Counted from the stretch's first letter, positions 41,216 to 51,307 are shown. The stretch: 64,000 nucleotides of DNA from Bog-113 sp965226755 (GCA_965226755.1 CBDDDT010000002.1:372001-436000), one strand, 5' to 3'. The notes: generated by a model from the sequence alone, not told the origin. Program-made: numbers and translations.

Positions 41216-42301
41216 TTGAAGTTGCGCATTCTAGCCATTGAGAGCTCCTGCGATGAAACCGCCGCCGCGGTCGTCGAAAACGAAACCATCATTCTGTCCT
41301 CGATCGTCGCCTCCCAGCTCGAAACGCATGGCAAGTACGGAGGCGTCGTCCCGGAGCTGGCCTCCCGTGAACATCTGCGCGCCATCGTTCCCGTCGTTCG
41401 TCTCGCCATGCGGGAAGCCGGGGCCGGTTGGAACTCGCTCGACGCCATCGCCGCTACCGTTGGCCCCGGGCTGGTCGGTTCGCTCCTGGTCGGCCTGACC
41501 TACGCCAAAGGGCTTTGCCTGGCGCTCGACAAACCCCTGATCGGCGTCAATCACATTGAAGGACATATCCATGCCGTCCTCCTGGAATCCCGGCGCGACG
41601 GGAATCCCGTCGTCTTTCCCGCCCTCGCTCTGGTCGTCAGCGGCGGCCACACGCACCTTTTCGAAGTTCCGGAAGACGGCCGCTATCGTCTGCTCGGCAA
41701 GACCCGCGACGATGCCGCTGGCGAGGCTTTCGATAAAGTCGCCAAGCTCCTCGGCTTTGGCTATCCGGGCGGTCCCATCATCGACCGGTTAGCCCCGTTT
41801 GGCAATCCCCGCGCTGTCCCCTTCACGCTGGTCCGCATGAAAGGCAACACGCTCGATTTCAGCTTCAGCGGTCTCAAGACCGCCGTCCTCCGCTGGACTC
41901 AGGCTCGCGATCTCGGCGCTGAAACGGTCCGCCGCCGCGAGTTGGCGTTGCGCCGCCCCGCCCTGACCACCGAGGAATGGCTCGCGGTCACCCCTCGCGA
42001 AACTCTCGATCTCCTCGCCAGCTTCCAGCGCACCGTCATCGAAGAACTGCTCCGCCGCGCGGGCGTCGCCGCGCGCGAAATCCACGCCCGCTCCGTACTC
42101 ATCTCGGGCGGCGTCGCCTGCAACTCCGGACTGCGCCAAGCCGCGTTCAGCGCCAATCTCGGCTGCCCCGTGCACTTCCCCACCGCCGCGCTCTCCACCG
42201 ACAACGCGGTCATGATCGCCGCCGCCGCTTTCCCCCGTCTGGCGCGGCGCGACTTCTCAGAGTTGTCGGCCTCCGCCTATTCCACCTTGCCTCTTGCCTG
42301 A
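41216..42301 (+). CDS. tsaD: tRNA N6-threonylcarbamoyladenosine synthase TsaD
   Basis: 361 residues starting at TTG 41216, two bases after the kinase stop. ASKHA-family motif LAIESSCDETAAAVV at the N-terminus; metal-binding histidines in NHIEGHIHAV (about residue 111); SGGHTHLF and VACNSGLRQA loops. Acts with TsaB, TsaC and TsaE in t6A modification at position 37 of ANN-decoding tRNAs. tsaB is found at 61097 in the same window. The last 25 bases overlap the convergent lipoprotein gene. Confidence 0.95.
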   Translation: MKLRILAIESSCDETAAAVVENETIILSSIVASQLETHGKYGGVVPELASREHLRAIVPVVRLAMREAGAGWNSLDAIAATVGPGLVGSLLVGLTYAKGLCLALDKPLIGVNHIEGHIHAVLLESRRDGNPVVFPALALVVSGGHTHLFEVPEDGRYRLLGKTRDDAAGEAFDKVAKLLGFGYPGGPIIDRLAPFGNPRAVPFTLVRMKGNTLDFSFSGLKTAVLRWTQARDLGAETVRRRELALRRPALTTEEWLAVTPRETLDLLASFQRTVIEELLRRAGVAAREIHARSVLISGGVACNSGLRQAAFSANLGCPVHFPTAALSTDNAVMIAAAAFPRLARRDFSELSASAYSTLPLA

Positions 42302-43944
42302 AGCAGCCAGGGCCACCAAAGCTCATCCAGACTGAATCCCCGATTCGGCTGCGGCGCCGGCGAGTACTTCCAATAGCGCGAGGCTTCCTGCGTCTGTCCC
42401 GTCGCCTGCAGCAGCCGGGCGTAGAACGTCCGCGTCCACCAGTCGTTCGGGGACGAATTCTCGGCCAGTCTTCGCGCCGCCTGCACCGCGGCGGCGTTGC
42501 TCTTTCGACCGAACGCCCCCACAGCCTGCCCCAACGCCGACGTCTCTTCCGGCGCCGGACCGCTGCCATCGAGGAAGCGCCACCACGCCAGCTGCTCGCG
42601 CGCGGCCTGCTGCGACATAGCCGAACCTGAATTCGTATAGGGCTCCATTAACTGCTCCGCCTCGGAGTGCCGACCCATCACCCGCAGCATCTGCGCCGCC
42701 CGAAACGGCGCCAAGCCGTCCCCCGCTTTTCCGCGCTCCGTCCGGTAAGTGAGCAGCAGCTTCCCTGCCCCGTCCTGATCGTTCCGCATCAGCCGCGCCC
42801 ACGCCGCTTTCAAAAGTTCTCCGCCATCCAGCAGGTTCGGATTCCGCCCGTGAGCCTCCAGATAAGCGCGCTCCGCTTCTTTGAAATGGTTGAAGAAAAA
42901 CTGGGCATCCCCGATGGAATCGATCGCATTCGCATCCCCCGGCATCGCGCGCCGGTAGTTCTCGAAAGCTTTCATCGCGCCCGGCTCGTCGCCCGCATAC
43001 ATCAGGGCATAGCCCAGCAGGTTCAGCGGCGCCGCGCTCGATGGCAGTAGCGCCGCCAGCTTCCGGTAATGGTCGGCCGCTTCCACCGCGCGGTTCGCCT
43101 CCAGCTCGGAATTAGCCAATTCCTGCAGCCGGAACGGATCCGCCGGCATCAGCCGCACCAGCGCTCCCAGCGCATCTATCCGCGTCGACGCCGACGCATG
43201 CAGCCGCGCGTCCTCCAGGTTCAGAACCGCCCGGTCAACTGGGCGCACGCTATTGCCCTGCGCCCGCATCGCCTGAAAGATCCGTCCAAATTCGTCCGTG
43301 TTGTGCGCCTGCAGCGCCATTCCCCCCAGCGCCACGTACGGCTTCCCGAACGTTGGATCCAGCCGCAGCGCCTCTCCATACAGCGGCGCCGATTCAGCCG
43401 GCGCCGCCTCCAATCCCAGCGCGTAGGAACGCAACGCCCGCGCGCTTCCCGTGATAGGCGGCAGCGCTTCCTCGTCAATGCCGCGCGCGATCTCGTCGGT
43501 CAAATGAAGCAGATCGTCCACCGTCCCGCTCTCGCGCAGCGGCGCGGCTTCCTTCCGCGTGTCCACGTCCTCTTCCACGGCGGTGATCGTCAGTTGGTTC
43601 TGCCGAACCGTATAGAATCCGGTGACGATTCGGTTCGCGCCCGCCCCGATCGCGGCCGCCCGTTCCGCCGAAATGCCCGGGGCGCTTATCGGCCGCGCGC
43701 CCAGCGCGGCGTCCAATTCGTGCAGCGCGGGGAATGGAATCACGGCATTGTGACGCGTGCCTTCCAGTTGGCCCGCGATCTCTTCGCTGATCGCGCGTCC
43801 AATCCAGGCCGTTTGTCCGTCGCCGGGCGTCAGATCCTCGAATCGCAGCACCGCGACCCGCCAGGAAATTACCGGTTTCGCGCACGAGCCGAGCATCCCG
43901 GCCGCCGCAAGCGCCAGCCCAATCCGCGCGCGCCTACAATACAC
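42277..43944 (-). CDS. TPR lipoprotein with TolB/CsgG-like N-domain
   Basis: 555 residues from GTG 43944, overlapping the upstream gene by 11 bases. Signal ends in a lipobox LGSC (about residue 18-21). Residues 25-140 resemble the FlgO/TolB-like nucleotide-free domain (VAVLRFEDLTPGDGQTAWIGRAISEEIAGQLE), then many TPR helices from residue 165 to the end (ALGLEAAPAESAPLYGEALRLDPTFG). Probably envelope scaffold. Converges with tsaD. Confidence 0.75.
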   Translation of the reverse strand: MYCRRARIGLALAAAGMLGSCAKPVISWRVAVLRFEDLTPGDGQTAWIGRAISEEIAGQLEGTRHNAVIPFPALHELDAALGARPISAPGISAERAAAIGAGANRIVTGFYTVRQNQLTITAVEEDVDTRKEAAPLRESGTVDDLLHLTDEIARGIDEEALPPITGSARALRSYALGLEAAPAESAPLYGEALRLDPTFGKPYVALGGMALQAHNTDEFGRIFQAMRAQGNSVRPVDRAVLNLEDARLHASASTRIDALGALVRLMPADPFRLQELANSELEANRAVEAADHYRKLAALLPSSAAPLNLLGYALMYAGDEPGAMKAFENYRRAMPGDANAIDSIGDAQFFFNHFKEAERAYLEAHGRNPNLLDGGELLKAAWARLMRNDQDGAGKLLLTYRTERGKAGDGLAPFRAAQMLRVMGRHSEAEQLMEPYTNSGSAMSQQAAREQLAWWRFLDGSGPAPEETSALGQAVGAFGRKSNAAAVQAARRLAENSSPNDWWTRTFYARLLQATGQTQEASRYWKYSPAPQPNRGFSLDELWWPWLLQARGKVE

Positions 43945-44683
43945 GCGGTTCGGACTTCATGATCTGCTGGAACTCCGCGTTGGTTCGCAGCGTCGTAAAC
44001 TCCGGATCTTCCATGAACCGTTTGCGTTCTTCAAAACCTTCTTCGAGCGCCTTGCGCACATACTGCAGTGCGCGGTCCGTGCTGCCTTCCTTGGCGTACA
44101 ACTTCGCCAGGTAGTAGTGATATTTCGCGCGCTCCTCCACGGTGTGTTCCTGCATCAGCACGCCATATGAGCTGTGGTGCTCGAAAACGTCCGGGTCCAA
44201 CTCCAGCGCTTTCTGGTAATCGTCCGACGCGTGCTTATAGTCCTTCCGCGCGAAGTAGGCCGTCCCCATGTTGCTGTACACCGAAGCTGAATCCGGCAGG
44301 AGACGCAGCGCCTTTTTGTACTCGCGGATCGCGCGCCGGTAGCTCTTCTCCGAATAATAGATCGTGCCCAGGTTATTGCGCGCTTCCCCATACTGCGGGT
44401 CGATGCGGAGCGCACGCTCATAATTTCGCCGCGCCGCGTTCAGATCCATCAGCTGGTGGTAAGCGATGCCTGTCTTGTTCCACCGCGACGCCGATGTCTC
44501 CGGAATCTTCGAGTAGACGTCGATCGCCTCGCGATACATTTTCCGCGCCATCAGAATATCGGCGCGCGATTCGGGAGTGAGCGGCTGGAACTTGGGAGTG
44601 GCGGGAGTTTCGGCGAACATCCCGGAGAAGCTGAAAACTGCAAGAAGCGTAATCGTACGGGGATAGGCTTTGCTGGAAACCAT
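43934..44683 (-). CDS. TPR protein (secreted)
   Basis: 249 residues from ATG 44683, preceded seven bases upstream by AAGGAGG, which decides this start over the ATG at 44716. Signal peptide (TITLLAVFSFSGMFA), then six or more TPR units (YGEARNNLGTIYYSEKSYRRAIREYKKALRL). It mediates protein-protein contact in the periplasm. Next to a penicillin-binding protein and a TPR lipoprotein. Confidence 0.85.
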   Translation of the reverse strand: MVSSKAYPRTITLLAVFSFSGMFAETPATPKFQPLTPESRADILMARKMYREAIDVYSKIPETSASRWNKTGIAYHQLMDLNAARRNYERALRIDPQYGEARNNLGTIYYSEKSYRRAIREYKKALRLLPDSASVYSNMGTAYFARKDYKHASDDYQKALELDPDVFEHHSSYGVLMQEHTVEERAKYHYYLAKLYAKEGSTDRALQYVRKALEEGFEERKRFMEDPEFTTLRTNAEFQQIMKSEPRVL

Positions 44684-44690
44684 GCAACGG

Positions 44691-44697
44691 CCTCCTT
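44691..44697 (-). promoter_or_regulatory. AAGGAGG Shine-Dalgarno deciding the TPR start
   Basis: A perfect AAGGAGG on the minus strand, seven bases before the ATG at 44683. Confidence 0.8.
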
Positions 44698-44728
44698 TTG
44701 AGTGAAATAATATCACTCTTAGTGAAAC

Positions 44729-47287
44729 TTATGTCGGAGGAGTATTTTGCGGGGCAGCTGGCGGCTTCGCTTTCGCTCCGCCGAAAATCCGGTGGAAGAA
44801 GCCTTTCCTCGGCTGTTGGGGAACCCCGTTGCTCTGCGTCACCGTCTCCCCGGGCGGTTCGGCGAGCGGGGGCGGCGGCAGCGGATTGGATCGCTTGGAA
44901 GGCGGCACGCCCGCCGGGGCGGCCGGAGTCGTATCCCAGCCCGCCACATTGGTCGTATCGGTTCCCCCGCCCGGCATAACCGCCGGATCCACGCCCACCG
45001 GTTCGGTCCCCGCGATGAAAACCTCCGCCCGCGTCTTGGGCGAATAGGGCGTCGCCGGCATCCCGGTGTCGCTATCGATCTGCATCGTCACCACGCCGTC
45101 CGGCGCGGTAAACGGCTTCGCATCCCGGTATCCGCGATATACCAATGCGCGCTTCATGAACTCCGTCCACACCGGAAGCGCCGAATGTGCTCCCTCCAGC
45201 CCCAGGACGCTGTTATCGTCAAATCCCACCCAGACGATGCAGAGAAGCTGCGACGTGAATCCCGCGAACCATCCGTCGTGCGAAGTGCCTGTCTTTCCCG
45301 CCGCCGGAACCGCAAACCCGTGCGCGCGCACCGCCGCCGCCGTGCCGCTTCGCAACACTTCTTCCAGCATGCTCACCATCAGGTAATTCACCCGCGGATC
45401 TAGCACGTTCTTCGTCTCCGGTTTGCTATGAAAGATTTCCTTGCCCTTCGTGCCCCGCACCTCGTCGATAAAGATCGGCTGCACCCGCGTCCCGTTGTTG
45501 GCGAACACGGTATACGCGCCCGCCATCTCCATCGGCGTCGCGTCGTACGACCCTAACGCCATTGACGGCGTGGCCTTTACGTCCTCGTTGATGCCCGCCT
45601 TATGCGCCAGGTTGACCACCGTGTTGTAGCCCACCATCTCGGCCACTTTGATGGTGGCGATGTTCATGGAGTGCGCCATTGCGCGGCGCAGCGTTGTCTC
45701 GCCATAAAATTCGCCATGGAAATTGCCGGGCTCGTAGGGCTTCCCGTCAAACCAGAACGTCGTGGGCGAATCGTCTACCGTGCTGGCGGGCGTCAGCGTG
45801 GTCGATCCTCCGGCGAGCGCCGTATTCATCGCCGCCGCATACACAAAAGGCTTGAAGATCGAACCCGGCTGCCTTTTCGCGGTCACGTGATCCAGCTGGC
45901 TCTGTCCGTAGTTCCGGCCGCCCACCAGAGCCTTGATCTCGCCGGTGTGCGGATCGAGAGCAATCAATGCGCACTGCGCCTGCTTGGTGATCTTTTGCTT
46001 GCGCAGCAGCTCATCCACCTGCCGCATTCCGATCTGCACCGCGTCATTCGCCGCGCGCTGCAGGTTCAGATCCAGCGAGGTGTAGATATGGTATGACCCC
46101 GCCTGGAAATCGTAGTCGGAGAACCGGCTCTGCAACTCGTCATTCACCAGATCCACAAAGTAAGGCGCATCGCTCGATTCCGCGCCCGCGGGCGCCATCT
46201 TCAACGGCGTAGCCACCGCCAGCGCGTACTCCCGTTCATTCAGAAACCCGTTGTCGCGCATGAGCGCCAGCACCACGTTGCGCCGTTCCAGAACGCGATC
46301 CGGATGCCGGAACGGGTTGTAATAGCTGGCCCCGCGCAGCATGCCCGCCAGCGTGGCGGCTTCGGCCGGAGTCAACTGCCGGATATCTTTGCCGAAATAG
46401 GCCTCCGCCGCTTCCCCGAATCCGCGGATCGTGAACGAACCGCGCCGTCCCAAATCGATCTGATTGCAATAAAATTCGAAGATCTTCTCTTTCGAAAGTT
46501 TGCGTTCCAGCTGCAGCGTGATGATGAACTCCGCCGCTTTGCGCTTCCAATTGCGCGCCGGCGACAGCCACATCATTTTGGCGAGCTGCTGCGAGATCGT
46601 CGATGCGCCCTGCGTGTTCTTCCCCTCGCGCAGGTCCACCCATGCCGCCCGCAGAATGCCCGCCGGGTCGAAGCCCGAGTGCTGAAAGAAACGCCGGTCC
46701 TCGGCCGAAATTACCGCGTCGCGCAAAATCGGCGGCACATCGGCGTAGTTCACATACCGGCGCTTCTCGCGATTCCGGTCGTACAGATTCGTGATCAGGC
46801 GCGGCTCGATGTCGTACTCGGTCCGCGGCGTGTTGTCGCTGAGCGAAATGATCCGGATGATCCGGCCGTCCGCGAAATGAATGACGCCGGCTTCGTCCCG
46901 GAAATACGAATCCGGCCCCGGAAAGATCTCGATCTCCTGCGGCCGCAGATTGTACGATCCCATCGGATTGCTCCGGCTCTCGGTATACCCGGCCCGCCGT
47001 AACTCCGCCGCGATCGCATCCGGCGTAACCGTATCTCCCACCCCGACCGCCACCGGCGCCGCGTAAATCCGCGACGTCGTCGTAAACGGTCCCGCCTTCA
47101 GCTTGGCGTCGATCAGTTTCGAGTACTGGATGTAGTAGTAAGTGAAAACCGAGAAGAACGCGATTGCGCCCAGAACCACCAGCCCGAGCAGAATCTTGCC
47201 CGGCGTGGAAAAAAAGAATCGCGCTAAGTACGCATTCCCCGGGACGCGTACACGCACACGCTTCTTGTCTTTCTCCACAAATGCCAT
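44729..47287 (-). CDS. Bifunctional penicillin-binding protein (PBP1A/1B-type)
   Basis: 852 residues. One membrane helix near residue 35, then GT51 transglycosylase (EDRRFFQHSGFDPAGI, TQGASTISQQLAK, and the following RKLSKEKIFEFYCNQI) and a transpeptidase domain with SIFK (SxxK), SMN (SxN) and KTGTS. It polymerises glycan and cross-links peptides. C-terminal tail is proline-rich (PPPPLAEPPG, then KPPAAPQN), an uncommon extension. Two TPR genes lie downstream on the same strand. Confidence 0.95.
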   Translation of the reverse strand: MAFVEKDKKRVRVRVPGNAYLARFFFSTPGKILLGLVVLGAIAFFSVFTYYYIQYSKLIDAKLKAGPFTTTSRIYAAPVAVGVGDTVTPDAIAAELRRAGYTESRSNPMGSYNLRPQEIEIFPGPDSYFRDEAGVIHFADGRIIRIISLSDNTPRTEYDIEPRLITNLYDRNREKRRYVNYADVPPILRDAVISAEDRRFFQHSGFDPAGILRAAWVDLREGKNTQGASTISQQLAKMMWLSPARNWKRKAAEFIITLQLERKLSKEKIFEFYCNQIDLGRRGSFTIRGFGEAAEAYFGKDIRQLTPAEAATLAGMLRGASYYNPFRHPDRVLERRNVVLALMRDNGFLNEREYALAVATPLKMAPAGAESSDAPYFVDLVNDELQSRFSDYDFQAGSYHIYTSLDLNLQRAANDAVQIGMRQVDELLRKQKITKQAQCALIALDPHTGEIKALVGGRNYGQSQLDHVTAKRQPGSIFKPFVYAAAMNTALAGGSTTLTPASTVDDSPTTFWFDGKPYEPGNFHGEFYGETTLRRAMAHSMNIATIKVAEMVGYNTVVNLAHKAGINEDVKATPSMALGSYDATPMEMAGAYTVFANNGTRVQPIFIDEVRGTKGKEIFHSKPETKNVLDPRVNYLMVSMLEEVLRSGTAAAVRAHGFAVPAAGKTGTSHDGWFAGFTSQLLCIVWVGFDDNSVLGLEGAHSALPVWTEFMKRALVYRGYRDAKPFTAPDGVVTMQIDSDTGMPATPYSPKTRAEVFIAGTEPVGVDPAVMPGGGTDTTNVAGWDTTPAAPAGVPPSKRSNPLPPPPLAEPPGETVTQSNGVPQQPRKGFFHRIFGGAKAKPPAAPQNTPPT

Positions 47288-47302
47288 TGTCTCACGGCGT
47301 AT

Positions 47303-47788
47303 TCAGCCGCGGCCGTCGTCGGACCGCTCGCCTGTGCCGCAGAGTTCCGCCCAATAATCGGCGTGCTCGGTCCACTCCGGGATATCCATGCCGGTCAAGT
47401 GCAACTCCGGAATATTTAGTTTGCCGTGCCCGTAAATGCAGATGTATTGGATCTGCGGACGGCCAAACTGCAGCATCTTGCTCCACGATCCGGTCTCGAT
47501 CGGCATCCGCAACCGCCGCAGGCAGACGCGGCAGCGATAGCGCTGATCCAGAATGCTCAGGTAAAACAGAGCGATCCCCGCGAAAGACACCAGCCCCATG
47601 CAGATCAGATACACCAGGTATTTGTCATACCCAAGCACGTAATGTTTAGCCGGGTCCGGGTGCGCGGGACCCGCCCAAAACCGGTTCAAGCCCCACACCA
47701 GCGACCCGAATACCGCGGCGGCGGCGATGAACTTGGCGCCTAGAAATCCCCAATAACGCACAACTTGTTGGACACTTACCGGCATCAT
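47303..47788 (-). CDS. Two-helix membrane protein with CxxC, unknown
   Basis: 161 residues. Two membrane helices (residues 15-35 and 57-80) precede a cytosolic CRVCLRRLRMPIETGSWSKMLQFGRPQ segment with one CxxC and a YICIYGHGKLNIPELHLTGMD stretch. Reminiscent of acidobacterial proteins with unknown role. Lies 15 bases upstream of the PBP start on the same strand. Confidence 0.55.
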   Translation of the reverse strand: MMPVSVQQVVRYWGFLGAKFIAAAAVFGSLVWGLNRFWAGPAHPDPAKHYVLGYDKYLVYLICMGLVSFAGIALFYLSILDQRYRCRVCLRRLRMPIETGSWSKMLQFGRPQIQYICIYGHGKLNIPELHLTGMDIPEWTEHADYWAELCGTGERSDDGRG

Positions 47789-47837
47789 TCGGTTCCCCGA
47801 AACCTGTTCCTTCCCCCGCTTTTACCCTCGGACCGTT

Positions 47838-48746
47838 TCACCCTCGGAATATATTCCGCGCCAGAAACAACACGTTCGCCGGCCGTTCCGCCAGCCGCCG
47901 CATGAAGTACGGATACCACGCCTCGCCGAAAGGCACATAAACCCGCACCCGGTGTCCGTCCCGCGCGAGCTTAGTCTGCAGATCGCGCCTTACGCCGTAC
48001 AGCATCTGAAATTCGAAACGCTCAGCTGGAATGTTTTGTTCCTTTACAAAACCGAGAACTGCTTCGATGATCTTTTCATCGTGGGTCGCGATTCCCGGAT
48101 AGTTCCCTTCCGTCAGCAGCTTCCGGGCGAGCAGCATGAAGTTCCGATCCACGTCCGCCTTGTCCCGGATCGCGACCGTCTCGGGCTCCAGATATGCTCC
48201 CTTGCAGAGCCGCACGCGGATTCGGCGCCGGTTCAGCTCGCCGATATCGCTTTCGCTCCGCTTGAGATACGCCTGGATCACCGCCCCGCAGGATCCCGTC
48301 TCGGCGTGGAGATCGTAAACTATCCGCAGCGTCCGCTCCGTATATTCGCTCGACTCCATGTCGATCCGCACGAAGTTTCCGTACTTCGCCCCGGTGTGCA
48401 CCAGCTCCCGCACGTTCTCGCGGCAAGCATCTTCCGACAGGTCCATGCCGAACTGCGTCAGCTTCAGCGAAACGTTGCCCCGCAGCTTCCGGTTCTCGAT
48501 CTCATTCAGACACTGCATATAGATCGATCGCGAACCCGCCGCTTCTTCGAGCGAGCTCACGTTCTCCCCCAGGTAATCCAGCGTGAACGTCAGCCCGTCG
48601 CGGTTTACCCGCTCGCACGCGCGCAGCGCCTCTTCGAGGGTGTTGCCCGCGACGAAGCGCGCCGAAAATCGCTTGGCCGCCGAAGACGTCTCCATAAAGC
48701 GGCGCAGGGGCCGGTTCCGCGAAAGAAATAAGAAGATGCTGCGCAA
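47838..48746 (-). CDS. Proline dehydrogenase-family protein
   Basis: 302 residues from TTG 48746, with AGGAG eight bases before. PRODH TIM barrel: LTFTLDYLGENVSS, VSLKLTQFGMDL, VRIDMESSEYT, YLKRSESD, RLCKGAYLEP and GIATHDEKI with FEFQMLYGVR near the end, the usual flavin/substrate residues. Oxidises proline to pyrroline-5-carboxylate. It lies on the same strand 91 bases from the small membrane protein. The P5C dehydrogenase partner is not here. Confidence 0.88.
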   Translation of the reverse strand: MRSIFLFLSRNRPLRRFMETSSAAKRFSARFVAGNTLEEALRACERVNRDGLTFTLDYLGENVSSLEEAAGSRSIYMQCLNEIENRKLRGNVSLKLTQFGMDLSEDACRENVRELVHTGAKYGNFVRIDMESSEYTERTLRIVYDLHAETGSCGAVIQAYLKRSESDIGELNRRRIRVRLCKGAYLEPETVAIRDKADVDRNFMLLARKLLTEGNYPGIATHDEKIIEAVLGFVKEQNIPAERFEFQMLYGVRRDLQTKLARDGHRVRVYVPFGEAWYPYFMRRLAERPANVLFLARNIFRG

Positions 48747-48797
48747 CGGATTCTCCTAACTATTGATGACACGCCGCCGCGAACGGAGGCAATGGTC

Positions 48798-50270
48798 TTA
48801 TCGCGCGCTCCAAAACAACACCGCCTCAACATCGCCGAAGTCCCCCAGTTTCCGCTCGCCCCAGCCTGCCAGCAGCGGTTCTCCGGCGAACCATCGCCTC
48901 CACACTTCCACGTCTTTCACCGTGCCGTAGATCACGAATCGTTTCCCCGGCGCCAAAGTCTGGGCGGTCAGCCCGCCGGCAAATTCGCCCGCGTTGCGCG
49001 TGCTCTCAAACGGGAACAGAAATGGCCGCCCGGTGATCGGGTACGTATCCAGTTGGGCGTAAAGAAAACCCGGTAGCGGATATGCAGGCGACCATGCCGG
49101 CGGCCGCGCTTCGATAAACGGGCTCGGACAGATCACCGGCAAACCCGGACCGAAGCCCAGCGCGTTCACCGCCCGCGCCGCACCGCGCCAATCGGAGTTG
49201 TGATGGGGCGGCCACGCTTCGCTCCAATTGCCCAACAGCAGAAAAACTCCGACCGCCAGAATCACCGCCGCCCGTTTCCACTCCCCGGCCGGAAGAAAAT
49301 ACCCCGCCGCGGCCGTCGCCGTCAGCGCCGCGCCCGGCAAGAGCAGCGACAGATAGCGATCCACAAACACGCTGTTTCCCGTGATCCACGAGAACGCAAA
49401 CAGGCTGGCCGGCTGGATGAGCCACCATCCCGCGATGAGAGTCGCCGCGCTGGGCGCGATGCGAACCGCCGATCCGGCTCCGCTCACGCGCCTCAAAATC
49501 CAGGCGCCAGCAAGGCTGACCAGGATGATCCCGAACTTGAGCGCACGGGACAGCTCGCTTAGCCCGGGCGCGGGCGCGATCACATGCGATCCCGCCTGCC
49601 GGAACAACGGCACTGCTCCCCACACGACCGGAATCTGCGCGGCCACGACGATCAGCCATACCGCGAACGCTTCGCGCCGCTTCACGACCGTCTCCTTGCG
49701 CGCAAGCCGCACGGCGGTATAGAGCGCGAACAACCCGTAAAAAGGCCAATCGATCATTTGCACGCGCGACAGCAATGCGGCGCATCCCGCGAACAGCGCC
49801 GCGTCGGGCCAGCGCGCCCGGTCCAGCCATCGGATCAGCGCCCACACGCCCGCCGTAGCCGCCAGCGTTCCCAGTGCATAAGGCCGCGCATCTGCTGCCT
49901 GGTAGTTGAATCCGCGCATCGCCAGACAGGCGAACACGGCGAACCAGCCGGCTTGTGAATGGATCAGCCGCGCCGCGATCCGCGCGATAAGAAAAAGGGC
50001 GAGGCCCAGCGCCAGCACGGAAGGAATCCGGTAAGCTGCCTCCGTCAATCCAGGCAGGCGCGCCACGCCGTCCAGCATGCGCGGAAGCCAGAAATAAAGG
50101 GAAGCGGGAACCTGCGGCGCCACCGCCAACGAGGGATGCTGTGCGCCATGCCGCACCACGAACATCGTCCCCATCTCATCCACCCAAAAACTCGACGGGA
50201 GCGGCATGAGCCACAGCCGCGCGAGCATCAACCCGAGCATCGCCGCCGGCAGCCGGTCCGTCCGCGTCAA
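48798..50270 (-). CDS. GT39-like membrane glycosyltransferase
   Basis: 490 residues starting at TTG 50270, one base after the upstream GNAT stop. About eleven hydrophobic segments with an early periplasmic WVDEMGT motif (DE near residue 32) typical of dolichyl/undecaprenyl-phosphate-sugar mannosyltransferases. Probably transfers a sugar from a lipid carrier in the periplasm. Substrate not predictable. The end holds a soluble segment without known motif. Confidence 0.72.
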   Translation of the reverse strand: MTRTDRLPAAMLGLMLARLWLMPLPSSFWVDEMGTMFVVRHGAQHPSLAVAPQVPASLYFWLPRMLDGVARLPGLTEAAYRIPSVLALGLALFLIARIAARLIHSQAGWFAVFACLAMRGFNYQAADARPYALGTLAATAGVWALIRWLDRARWPDAALFAGCAALLSRVQMIDWPFYGLFALYTAVRLARKETVVKRREAFAVWLIVVAAQIPVVWGAVPLFRQAGSHVIAPAPGLSELSRALKFGIILVSLAGAWILRRVSGAGSAVRIAPSAATLIAGWWLIQPASLFAFSWITGNSVFVDRYLSLLLPGAALTATAAAGYFLPAGEWKRAAVILAVGVFLLLGNWSEAWPPHHNSDWRGAARAVNALGFGPGLPVICPSPFIEARPPAWSPAYPLPGFLYAQLDTYPITGRPFLFPFESTRNAGEFAGGLTAQTLAPGKRFVIYGTVKDVEVWRRWFAGEPLLAGWGERKLGDFGDVEAVLFWSAR

Positions 50271-50271
50271 A

Positions 50272-51051
50272 TCAAGACACCCAAACGCGGAAGCGCGTCA
50301 CCGTGCGAAATCCCAGCGCTCGATAGAGCCCCAGCCCGGACGCGGTGGATTGCAGCACCAGCGGCATCGCCTCCAGCCCGCGCTCCCGGTCAATACACTC
50401 CCGCATCACGGCCTCCGCATATCCCAGCCGGCGAAACTCCGGGGCCGTCGCCACGTTGTAAAAACCCAGCGCTCCGCACGCGGCCACCGTCGCCGCCGTC
50501 ACCGCCGGCTTGCCCGCCGCATAGCCCACCCACGCCCGGAACGGCGCCCGATTCTTGGTGCTTTCGTCGAAGACTTCCGCGAACCACTCGTCGGGCACTC
50601 GAAAGCACCGCGACCCGATCTCGCGGAAATCCGCCAGCGTCGCGTCGTCGGCCACTTCCCGCACCTCGCACGACGGCATGCGCCTCCCCGGCGGCGCCAG
50701 CGCGGGCAGAATCATGCCGGGCATCTGCGTCGCCGCCGTCATCCCCCGCGCGCCGAAGATTCGATCCGCCCGGCGGTTCACCGCGTCCGGAACCATTCCA
50801 TCGCACATCCAGAACGCCCACTCCACCCCGCGCGCGCCGAAATGCACTTCCGCGTTCGTGATCCTCCGTTCCAGATCCGCGACATCCTCCACCGGGAACG
50901 CCAGGAACGCCGCGTTGAACATGGGAAAACGCACCCCCAGCGAGAGCACTTCAACCCCGTTCAGCCGCCGCACGTCCCCGTTCGTTCTGTCCCCGGCGAG
51001 CGCCCGAAAACATTCCCGAAGATTGCCTTCCACCGGCGCGAAGCTTGTCAC
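50272..51051 (-). CDS. GNAT-family acetyltransferase
   Basis: 259 residues from GTG 51051. C-terminal half has the GNAT core: VATAPEFRRLGYAEAVMRECIDRERG acetyl-CoA segment and GLGLYRALGFRTV. The N-terminal half is a long extension with MFNAAFLAFPVEDVADLERRI. Substrate unknown. Stop lies two bases before the glycosyltransferase start, so the two genes are probably one transcript. Confidence 0.75.
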   Translation of the reverse strand: MTSFAPVEGNLRECFRALAGDRTNGDVRRLNGVEVLSLGVRFPMFNAAFLAFPVEDVADLERRITNAEVHFGARGVEWAFWMCDGMVPDAVNRRADRIFGARGMTAATQMPGMILPALAPPGRRMPSCEVREVADDATLADFREIGSRCFRVPDEWFAEVFDESTKNRAPFRAWVGYAAGKPAVTAATVAACGALGFYNVATAPEFRRLGYAEAVMRECIDRERGLEAMPLVLQSTASGLGLYRALGFRTVTRFRVWVS

Positions 51052-51296
51052 TCGCCTTCCACAGAATGGGCAAAAGCGCGATCCAAACGTCCTGATGCGC
51101 GCGTTTCTTGGTGAAGAATCCTCAATTTCCTGAAGAAAACAGCGCTTTCCGGCATTTCTCTATTTACTTCAACTCAACGGGTTCCGTATCATTGTTACGT
51201 TTTGAAACGAACGGCGGGGAAGCCGGCTCGCAGAACAATCAACATGTGCAGCGTTGCGGAACCGCTCCGCACATCCGCAATTCCTAGCGTTGCACC

Positions 51297-51301
51297 GGAG
51301 G
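51297..51301 (+). promoter_or_regulatory. GGAGG Shine-Dalgarno deciding a TTG start
   Basis: GGAGG with six bases to TTG 51308; an ATG 15 bases later lies too far away. Confidence 0.8.
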
Positions 51302-51307
51302 TTAAAT

